DNA of 64,000 nucleotides. Source: Cafeteria roenbergensis (Eukaryota; Sar; Bigyra; Bicosoecida; Cafeteriaceae). Position 1 is the first letter of the stretch. Each line of letters starts with the position of its first letter. The stretch is from assembly GCA_008330645.1 (NCBI GenBank), contig VLTN01000018.1:434001-498000 (forward strand). Direction: 5' to 3'. The notes under the pieces were generated by a model. That model did no database searches. It was given only the letters and a program-made list of their open reading frames with translations, and was not told the DNA's origin. Position numbers and translations under genes: made by a program. Shown here piece by piece: positions 41,723-50,464 of this stretch.

Positions 41723-44700
41723 ATGCGCGCAAGGCCGGGCAGGGGGTGCCTTGCCGCGGTGGGGCGCGCCCCGGCGGTGCTGGCACTGGCTGCCGCGGGT
41801 CTCTGGGCCGCCTGCCCGCCGAGCGCTGCAGCAGCAACCAGCGCGCAGCGCACCCAGCCCCCCACGGTCCGGGAGCTGTGCGTGGGGGGGCTGTCCTCCG
41901 CCATGGCCCCCGGCATCACGCTTGCGGACGACGCGGCGACGATGGGTGAGCCCATCAACCGCGGGCTGGCTGCCGGCGCGCTGAGCGCGCGCCTCGAAGG
42001 CGGGCAGTCGCTCAGCTTGGCTAGTTGCCAGGGGGCGGAGGCCCGATGTCCACGCCATGCGCGCTTTGCTCCCGCCCCGCCGCAGTGGACATCGCGCGTC
42101 TGTGCTCGCTGCCGTGGGCGAATGCGAGCCGAGGCGGCGCTTGCGAGGAGGACTTCCGCATTCTGACCGAGCGATTCTCGGACCGCTTCGCGCCGGCAGC
42201 ATGGCCGCAGCTTGTGGCGCCCGGGAGCGCGCTGGCTGCGCAGGCGCCCACCGCGCATGCGAGCGGGCGGCGGGGCATGCCGGGTCTGCCCATGTCGGTG
42301 AGGCCCGACGCGGGGGCCGCGGCGAGCCCGTCGCTGCTGAGGCTTGTGCTGGAGTCGCTGCTGCTGCGGGGGCGTGGCGTGGGCTCGGGCTCGGCCCAGT
42401 GGCGCTGGCCGGGCGGCTGCGGGGGCGTGTGCGGGGGTGGCCCTGTTGCGGCTGGCTGGCTTGGATGCGACACGCCCGTGCCGCTGCCCGCTCAATTCCG
42501 CTCTGCGCGCGCAGCAATCTCTTGTGACTTCGATGCGATGGTCTGACGCCCCGCGTCCGGGGACGGTGCGGCGGAGCGGCGGGGCGCAGTCGTCGCCTGG
42601 CCGGTGCGAGTCGTCGGGGAATTACAGCCGCGGGCGAGCGCTGCTGTTGGAGGGGGAGCGAGTGCTGATCGCGGAGGGGTGGTTCGTGCCTTCGTCGCCG
42701 ACACCGCCTTGCTGCGGAGCGGACTCGAGTGCCTACACGCAGCTCATCTCGCAGTTGCAACTCAGCGATCGCCAGTGCATGGGATCATCGGCCCAACAAA
42801 GCCTGAGTGTTGCTCTGGGCGTGTTCTTGGAGAGCGCATTCACTGCACAGTCAGCTGTTCTGTCCGTTAACTGCACGTGGAGAGCCCGTGAAAAGTCCAA
42901 CGACTGGCAGGCGGCTGAGGGTCAGACGACAATGGTGAGGGAAGGAGCGACACGAAACTCTGACCTGCACAGACCCGGCCTGACAAGAACCTTCCTGGGG
43001 AGGCCCCACCAGATGCTGATCGTCTTCGCGGCCGGCCTCGACCAGTGGGGCGCCCTCCGCATCCCAGGACTGCCTCCCCCAGCGCCCGTCGACCAGGGCC
43101 TCTCTGCCAGCCTGCTGCTGGGCCATTCCACGTGGAACGCCACAAGCATGCTGCCTGCGGCGAGGGCGATGTCGGCGTCCGCGCTCTTCTGGGACGGGGA
43201 CGGGACGGGCAACGGGTGCCGGATCACGGGCGATGCTGCGACGGGGTCCATTCGGCCGCCATGGCAAGCGTTTGACCGCGTGGACGGGCTGTACGCCGAG
43301 TCGGTCTCGATGTGCTTCGGAGGGCACGCCTCGGAATGCAGCATCCGTGGAGGCGCGTGCGGTGCCGCTGCCGCTCCGAAGCTGCCTCCGGTGCCCCGGT
43401 CGGATGCGGAGGCGTCATGCCTGCCCTCCGCAGTGATCGGGTCGCGAGCAAGTTCACAGCCACCTGGCATCCCCAAGCCATGGTGGCAGTGGGGTTCGCT
43501 GTCCTCCGTGGCCTGGTTCAAGCCTTGCGCCCCCGAGGCATGCGGGGGCAGGCCCTGCTCGGCGGAGGAGTGCAGGTCGAACACGGCCGACGTGGTCCAG
43601 CGACGGGCCGTGCAGCCCGCCCGCGTGCCCTCGCCCGCCCTGCTGGGCGTGCTGCGGCTTGCCGACGGGGGGCGCGTTCGATTGGTACTCGTGCCAGCCG
43701 ACGGCGGCGTCATCCTTTCTGGGAGGGCTGCCCTCGTGCAGCGCCGTGTGCCGCGAGTCGGAGGGGGGCGGCGGCGCCGCGTGGCAGCGTCTGCAGATGG
43801 GCGTGGTCCGGCGCTCGGCGGGGAGCCCGCCCTCGCTGGCGAGCCGGGCGTGGCTGGGGGCGTGGTCGGGGCAGTGGTCCGCGGACGGCTCGGAGCTGGG
43901 CTGCGAGGCGGGCTGGCCGATGCTGACGGCAGCTGCGAGTGAGGGGAGGCTGAGGGTGGCGTCGTCGGACGGGGTGCTTGGAGTGGCGGGGCACCTGGGC
44001 CAGCACGACGGGGGCGGGTGGGTCGCTGCGGCCCTGCTGAGCCCGCTGCTCTCCGGCGCGGAGGTGCGGGTGCAGCTTGACGTGCCGCTCAACGCGCTCG
44101 TGGGCGTGAGTCGTCAGCAGCTTCTGGCGGGCGTGGTGGGCGAGGCGCTCGTGGCTGCGGGCGGGCGGTCGAACGGGTGCGTGCGTGCGGTGTGCCGCGA
44201 GTGTCCGGGAGCGGAGAATCGGTCGGTGTGGGGCTGGGCGGGGCCTGTGCGGCCCGAGGGCGTGGGCGGGACATCGCCAGCCGTGCGGCTGGTCGTCGGC
44301 GTGACCTTCATGCGGGCCGGGGACGCCGAGTGCGGGACGGCCACGGCTCCGTCATCGCTGGGCGCGTGGCTGGTGGACGCGAGGGCCTCGGGGCGGGCGC
44401 ACCCCGTGGCCTTCACGGGCGAGGGGTCCAACTTGTCGTGGGCGAGCGATCACGCGGAGGCTCGGCGGCTGGGCGGGTGGCTCGAGCAGGTCGGGCCGTC
44501 GCTTCCCGAGCTGTCGCCGGCGGTGCTGGCGCTGTCGCTTGCGGCGTCCGTGTCGGGCTCGTCGCCGGACCGGCTGCTTGGCCGGTGGCTGGTGTGGGCG
44601 GCGCCGCAGTCTCAGCCGCCGGAGCCGCGCGTGACGGCCGTGGTGGCTGGCCTTCCGGCGGCAGGGCTCTCCCCGTGGTCTCCCCAGCTGTGCTCGGGCG

Positions 44701-46460
44701 GGCTGGGTGTGGACTGGGCCCAGGGCACGTGCTGGGGCAGCCGGGTGACCATGTCGCTGCTGGGTGTGGGGGTGTGCGTCGTGCTGGCCGGATGCTTCGC
44801 GCTGGTGCTGGCGGTGATGCCGGCTCCTGAGGTCGCGGGTCGGTGCGCGTGCGTGCGCAGCTGCTGCTGGTGCTGCGAGTGCGCGCGGTGCAGCTCGGCC
44901 GATGCTGGTCGCTTCGGCGGCGACGTTGGTCCGCTGGCGCGTCCGCTCGGCCGCGAGGCGTGGCGGCTGCGAGTGTCTGCGGCTCTCACGCTCGCTCCGT
45001 CCATGTGTCGGGGCGTTGAGCTGTGTCTGCTGCTGCTTCTGGCAGCATCGATGCGCCCGCTGTGGGGCGAGCCGGACGGGCTGGTGGTGGGCTGCATCGG
45101 CGTGCTGGTGTTGTGGGGCGTGTGGTCGGCCGGCCGGCTGTGCTTGCTGGCCCGGCGACGACGGGGCGGCTCTCGCAGCGACGGCGGGGACGACGTTGCG
45201 CGGGCCAGCGCCGGCTTCGGACCATCGCTGGCGCGTGCGGCGCCTGAGGGGTGGTCCCTCTTTCCGATCGAGGGTGCGCGGGCGGCTGGGATGGGAGCGG
45301 GGCCTGGTCGCGGGCAGCACGCCGAGCCGATGCTGTCTCCGGGCTGTCTCCGGTCCGGGGGAGCGGCGCTGTGCGCGTTTGGCGACGCTTGGCAGGCGTT
45401 CGGCGCTGTGGACGTGCTGGCGGACGCGGATCGGGCGACCCGGCGCTTCCACCAGCTGCGCTCGGTGCCAACCTTGGCAGTTACTACACTGGCGCATGTG
45501 GAGCGTGCCGCCGCCGCCAACGCCTCGCTTGGCTTGGCAGAAGGTGCCCTTGAGAACGAGCAAGCAAGGGTTCAACTCAGACCTGTTGGCGAGTCGTCGC
45601 CCGTGTGCGCAAGAGCTACGACTTCAGAAGCCGCTGACGCGTTCTGGTCGGCTTCCCGAAGCCAGCAGCGTAGCGACGCCCCCGCTGGCGCAGGCGATGG
45701 TCGCATCAGTGAGCGTGGCTCCGAAGGTCAAGTCCGCGGAGGCGCGGACGTCGACGTCCCAGAGACCTTGCACTGGCAATTGGCTGCTGGGAATCCTCCT
45801 CTTCGCTCCTCGACAGCTGGTGTCTCGGCGGAGCCGCTCAGCTGCTCCGCTCCTGCCTCTCGAGGAGCGTCTGGCTCACACTCCCCCGTCCCCGCTGCAA
45901 CGGCGGAACCCGAGTATCCCCCCGTTCCGTTCTCCCAGCGCGGCGATTCGGATCGTGCCCGGCACGCCTGCGGCCCCGTGGCGCCCCTGTGCAGTGACAG
46001 CGTCGGAGAGCTGCTGCGCGGCTCGTCGGATTCGCTGGGCCACGACGCCCTTAGCGATAGGCAAGCGAGCCAAGCCGGCCGCAGTCAGCAATCGGAGACT
46101 CGGGCCCCTGTGTTTTCGTTGGCGGACCGCATCTGTGGTTTCGTGCCTCTATGTATTGTATTTCCGGACGTTGCTGTCCTTGCTTTGGCGCTCCGCTGTT
46201 TCGTTCTCGTGGCCTCTGTTGGCCTGTTCGAAGAAGAAATTGCACGTCCCTTGCTGCTTCAGTTGATTGGACCAAGTGCTGCTGGATCCGTGTCGCTCAT
46301 TCCTAGGACGCAGAGCAGTGTTGCTGCACAGGTTGGAGCGTGGGCTCGACCTCTTGGCAGCGCCCAGGTTTTGTGCGCATGTGCCCTGTGCGCTATGGCG
46401 TCTCTCGGATCGATTTCTCGCCTGGTTGCAGGTCGAGCTGCCCGCCAAGCCAGCTCCTAG
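41723..46460 (+). CDS. Tandem-array protein copy 3: divergent C-terminus, one-base G-run difference
   Basis: Proposed exons are 41723-41945, 42032-42540 and 42590-46460. The start and first kilobases match copy 2. A G run at about 43667-43672 has six Gs where copies 1 and 2 have five, which shifts the frame once; the downstream frame is otherwise fully open to 46460, so this is a sequencing slip or a very recent lesion. From 45467 the DNA is unrelated to copies 1 and 2, yet the protein end is recognisably homologous: FPDVAVLALALRCFVLVASV against LPDVLVVALLLRSAVLVLSP, and a shared W.(M/R)PLG then a final membrane span. Copy 3 therefore keeps an older paralogue's tail. The cassette is 13 codons longer than in copies 1 and 2. 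Confidence 0.7.
42718..42985 (+). other. Hypervariable cassette, copy 3
   Basis: 268 nt. The first 20 or so bases resemble copy 2; the remainder encodes an unrelated segment (LISQLQLSDRQCMGSSAQ ... NCTWRAREKSNDW) containing an NCT sequon and two Cys. Homology resumes abruptly at AGAACCTTCC. Confidence 0.9.
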
Positions 46461-46688
46461 CCATGTTATTGTTGTGGACAGAGTGCGTTGGGCACATGGG
46501 TTTGCCACCTGTGGGGCACGCGTGCTTGCAGTCCTGCGGAGGCGCGTGCGCTGCGTGCTGCTCAGCTCGGTGAGTGAAGCTCGTCGCTCCCTTGCGCATT
46601 CGCACGCTTTTGCGAGGTGCTAGTGATGACGGGGCAAGTTCTGACGACGCTAGTTCTCCCGCGCGCGCATGGGTTGCTGCAGTGCTGT

Positions 46689-49305
46689 TCACACGCGCAT
46701 CGTCCTTCCGAGCTGCACTCCTGGCTCACTGATGAAAGCCTGTCCTTCGCCGACGACTTCGGGCGCCCACGAGCGCACCCCGCGCTCAGCAAACACGGCA
46801 CCGGGGGGCATGCCGAGTTCGGCGGCGGCCCTGTCGTGGGCTTCCGTCTGCGTACGAGCCTCTTCCTGCGTGTCAGGCAAGTCGCCTGCAGCTTTTCGGT
46901 CAAGAGACTCGCGCGCCGAGAGCCCTTCCAGCGGCTTGGTGGTGAAGGTGTGGGCCTCGACGGTCCTCTCGAGGAGGTCCCGGCAGGGGAACTTTGCGCC
47001 CATGCGAATGCACAGGAGGTAGGCCCCAGCGAGCTTTCTGTGCAGCGAGTACACCTGGTCGGGCGGCGGTGTCAGGCGCTGCCGCGCGAACGTGGCGGTG
47101 TGGTCGCTCACCCGGCGAGTAATGCGCGCCGCCTTGAAATCGTACGGCTCGGTCTGTGCGAATGGCTCGCCGATGACAAGACCGGAGTTGACGTGCGCCC
47201 GCACCATGGACGCGTTCTCGTGGCCCGTAAAGAACCCCATGCGGCAGCTTGCCTCCACGATCGCGTCTTCGTCCCTTGCCGCCGCAGCCCACACGAGGCG
47301 CAAGTAGTCGTCCACGAAGGCAGGAGGGAACTCCTTGGCGGCCCCGAAGTCTAGCAGGCCCAGGGAGTCCGTCTCCGGGTCGTAGAAGAAGTTTCCCCAG
47401 TTGGGGTCCGTCTGCATCAAGCGGGCCTCGAACAGCTCCCACAGCGTGAGTCGGAGCATTCGCCGGGCGATGCCACTGCGCACCTCGTCCGTCGACGTGC
47501 CGAACACGCGGTCGATCGGCACGCCGTCCAGCCACTCGGTCGTCAGCACCCGCTGACTCGAGAGCTCGGGCACGACTGCAGGCACTTTCAGCCCAGCCAG
47601 GAGAGAGGGCCGGCCTGTTCGCCGGGTCTCTGCCTCCGCCGCTTCTTGCAGCTCGCGCCGGAATCGCTCTTGCGCCCGTGCCTCGTGCTCGTAGTCGCAC
47701 TCGAGCCGCAACTCTGCCCGGGCAACGCGCACAACCGAATCCAGATACAGCCCGGCTGGGAGCGCTGAGCCCATGCCAACCTTGAGCAGCCTCGTCACGT
47801 TGGTCAGGTCGCTGTCGATGCTGTCTGCCACTCCGGGATACTGGACCTTGACTGCGACGCGGCGGCCGTCGCCCAGCACGCCACGATGCACCTGACCGAT
47901 GCTGGCGGCTGCAACAGGGTGCGAGTCGAACCCGACCATTCCGGGGTGGGCTGGCAGAGAGTCGCCCGTCCCGCTCGACAGGTCCGTCATGCCGCCTTCG
48001 CTAGGCCTTGAGACCTCGCGCTCGCGTGCAGCGTCGGCATCCTCCCCCTCTTGGCGCCACGTGCCCCCGAGCAGCTCCAGCCAATCGTCGCCCAGCTCCG
48101 CCACCAGGGACTGCTCCAGCTGCCACCGTGGCATCACGTTTGCCTGCGTTCGAACCCGCTCCATTATGGCTGCAACGTCCGAGCCCAGCGCCTCCTCGTC
48201 TTGCAGGCTGATGATTTGGCCGATCTTGAGCGCGGCGCCCCTCATGCGGCACAGCCCGTCTGCGAGCGTCTCTGCTGCCGCGCCACTGAGCATGCCGCCT
48301 GCAGACCCGGCAGGGCGCGAAGTGCTGCCTCCCATGGCACGGCTCACCCAGTCCGAGGCCAGGCCCGCGGCCATTCGGGCGCCAAGTGAGCCGAAGCCGA
48401 CGGCGCGACCAAACGAACCCGAGGGAACAGCTGCTTCCTTGAATTCGCGTCGGGGCTCATTGCCCGTCCAAGCCCGACGGCGGGGGGGGGCGACCGGGCG
48501 ATGAGGCCCGTCCGCCGGCACGGAGGCGGCCGCCTTGGCCTCGCTGCTGTCGGCTGCGGCCGGCGGCGCTCCCGGCCTTGGGGTCGCCGCTGGGTCACTG
48601 GCGCTTGCCCCTGCGGGGCCTCCAGGCTCCGCGCTGTCGGCAGCCGCAGCGTTGGTCCCTCTTCGCGGAGGCGGCCACTGCGGCTCACCCTTCGCGGGAG
48701 TCCGCGATGACGACGGTCCCGTTCCGTGTGCACGCCGTGGTGGCGGCCAAGTTGGGTCCCGAGCCGGCGGGGCCTTGCTGGTTTGGGGGCGGGAAGGCTC
48801 GCCGGTGCGGGGCGGCGGCCAATCCGGGTCGGCTGCCGATTCGCGGCCCTCGTGCAACGCTGCGCCGTCCCCAAACACAAGCGGGATCGACCGCGCAAGG
48901 TCTGCCGCGTGTTTTACAATGACCTCTGACCGCTGCCGCGCAGCCGGGGCCTGCGCTCGTTGGCAGGCGCGTGCAGCAAAGAAGCGAGGTGGCGTCCTCG
49001 GAAGCAGCCGAGCGCGCGCCCGCGAGGGGCCTCGGTTGGCCAGAACCGGCCACCTGGCCACCTCCTGCTCGCTGGCTTTCGCAGGGGCGGTGCAGGTGGG
49101 CGGCTTCCCGGCTGGCACGCACGTCTTGCAAGCCACGTCATTGCGCGTGTTCGCACGATTGCCCGAGCCGCTGCGCGGGAGAGCGCGGCGGCCAAGCCGC
49201 ATGGCTCACCTGAAGCTTGTACGCCTCGCGAGCCACCATTGCCCCGCCCTGCAGCAGCCGCATGACGTCGCGTCTCGCAGTCTCGCCGCCTCGTCGAGCT
49301 GCCAT
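46689..49305 (-). CDS. COQ8: COQ8/ADCK-type atypical kinase (UbiB family)
   Basis: Two exons, 49305-49210 and 48950-46689, meet at a CAG|GTGAGC donor and a GCGCAG acceptor in phase 0 (about 785 residues; a second acceptor at CGGCAG about 18 bases on is possible). The short first exon (RDVMRLLQGGAMVAREAYKLQ) resembles the N-terminal helix of ADCK3. The family core follows: KIGQ (about 275), the Ala-rich loop AAASIGQV (about 378), VAVKVQYPG with the ATP Lys (about 398), QTDPNWGNF (about 548) and DFGAAKEF (about 565). COQ8 is a mitochondrial matrix ATPase/kinase that supports the coenzyme Q biosynthetic complex. Unusual is a Pro-rich linker (about residues 55-130) with three WPPPR repeats and an Ala/Ser-rich insert before the core. 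The frame upstream of the first Met stays open, so the targeting sequence may start earlier. Confidence 0.9.
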
Positions 49306-50075
49306 GGGCCCAGCCACGAGTGTTCGCGCAAGGGCGCCCCGAATGGCAGAGCTCTGACCCGCGCCGTCGGACACAGGCGCGACGCCGGGCGCAGGGACCC
49401 CGAGTCCCCGTCCTCTGCAGCAAAGCTGGCACCACCGACTTTGCCTCGGCCCCACTCGCTTGCTCTCGCCCTGACTCCGTCATGGACAGGACAGTGCAGC
49501 CGCTTGCTCTCACAGCTGAGATCGGACCCGCATGCGACCGCCACCAGGAGTCTGGAGACGCCCGCTCCACTATCACAGGCCGTCAGGAAGACTCCGTCTT
49601 TTAGCCTTGCTATGTCGAGGCAACACTTGACGACGACCGCCACAACCATCAACGTTGTGGCCCCCTATGGGGCGCTTCCGAGGAAGGCTGGCGCCTGGCA
49701 AGCAATTCGCTGCATTGCCAGTAGAAAAGCGCTTCGCATAAGGCTGCGATCGTGCCTTGTGAACGCGCGGAGGTCCAAAAGCAGAACAGGACAAGGGCAG
49801 TTTGGCCAGAAACAGAGTGTATGAAGAAGCAGAACAAGAGTAGCATTACTTTAGGTTGCCTTGAGACAAGGGAGCTTGGTGTCAATGTGTCTGTTCTATG
49901 GTATCAACAAGTCAAGCGCAAGCATCGGGGTCCATGTTGCGCCTTGTGTTCGCGGCGCCGACTTGAACACGAAGCGCATTCGCACCAAGCCAGGAAACCA
50001 AGTGACTGCGAAATAGGAAAGCGCCATGGCAAATTTTAGAGTTCGTATTGCAAAGATTCTAAGTGTTCGTCATCT
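49306..50075. other. Intergenic region with a lower-GC stretch before the tRNA
   Basis: From about 49640 to 50075 base composition drops clearly below the rest of the window. No protein-coding frame, repeat or RNA other than the following tRNA is recognised. It could serve as the Pol III upstream region or be an old insertion. Confidence 0.45.
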
Positions 50076-50149
50076 GTCTGGCTGGCGCAATTGGATAGCG
50101 CGTCCGACTACGGATCGGGAGGTTGCAGGTTCGAGTCCTGCGTCAGATG
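50076..50149 (+). tRNA. tRNA-Arg (anticodon ACG)
   Basis: A full cloverleaf can be drawn. The acceptor stem GTCTGGC/GTCAGAT has G-U pairs at 1-72 and 6-67. The D stem is GCGC/GCGC with an AATTGGATA loop, and the anticodon stem is TCCGA/TCGGG with loop CTACGGA (ACG, reading CGU and by inosine CGC/CGA). The variable loop is AGGTT, and the T arm is GCAGG-TTCGAGT-CCTGC; the discriminator is G. No intron. Box A (TGGCGCAATTGG) and box B (GGTTCGAGTCC) are intact. CCA is not encoded, as usual in eukaryotes. Confidence 0.95.
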
Positions 50150-50151
50150 AC

Positions 50152-50156
50152 TTTTT
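50152..50156 (+). terminator. Pol III terminator (T5)
   Basis: A TTTTT run begins three bases after the tRNA discriminator, followed by GCTTTTG. This is the standard Pol III stop signal. Confidence 0.85.
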
Positions 50157-50350
50157 GCTTTTGTTTGCCTCCAAGGCAGCCACGTTCGTCTCGCACATTC
50201 AGGGCAAGTGCGTTTCCCCCGCCACTCGTTTGGCAAGTGCGCCTGTGGTCAGCCATGGCGGGCTGGTCTCACCCTTGCCCCCCGCTCTCAGCTGCTGAAC
50301 CACTCGGGTGTATGCGTTGCCTCTATTTTGGGTTGCATGATCTGCTCTTC

Positions 50351-50390
50351 GCCTCGCCTCGCCTCGCCTCGCCTCGCCTCGCCTCGCCTC
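50351..50390. repeat. GCCTC pentanucleotide microsatellite
   Basis: About eight perfect GCCTC units lie in the spacer between the tRNA and the esterase-like gene. The 50150-50464 spacer contains nothing else I can name. Confidence 0.92.
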
Positions 50391-50464
50391 CCGCAGCAGG
50401 AGGCGAATCAGGGCCGAAGCGGCACGCTGTTTGGAAGGCAGAGCCCACGGACACGCAGCAGAGG

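Larger units (their letters stand above)
32128..45466 (+). repeat. Tandem array of three near-identical 4.8-kb units, each carrying one membrane-protein gene
   Basis: Units begin at 32128, 36975 and 41774 (periods 4,847 and 4,799 bases); the third is cut off at 45466. The left edge lies just inside the signal-peptide codons of copy 1, and the right edge lies in the cytoplasmic-loop codons of copy 3, so both array edges fall within coding sequence. Introns and spacers are as similar as exons. Outside a few sharply bounded blocks the units differ by only a scatter of single bases. The 48-base period difference comes from one indel block near 36222-36290 (copy 1) versus about 41068 (copy 2). A 39-base difference is inside the variable cassette of copy 3. 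Confidence 0.95.

Noticed and set aside
41105-42760. Long minus-strand frames (up to about 550 codons) through the tandem array
   Set aside because: They are Arg/Ser/Pro-rich complements of the plus-strand membrane-protein codons. The plus strand has a signal peptide, membrane spans and proper introns.
32128-45466. The array as a retroelement or other mobile element
   Set aside because: No reverse transcriptase, integrase, transposase, terminal repeats or target-site duplication was seen; the units are ordinary intron-bearing genes.
32128-45466. The array as a pure assembly duplication
   Set aside because: Distinct cassettes, indels and many separate single-base variants show that the copies are different sequences. 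An allele misjoin is still possible and is given as a check.
50351-50390. Pentanucleotide array as a CRISPR or telomere-like tract
   Set aside because: There are no spacers and the GCCTC unit does not resemble a telomere repeat; it is a simple microsatellite.
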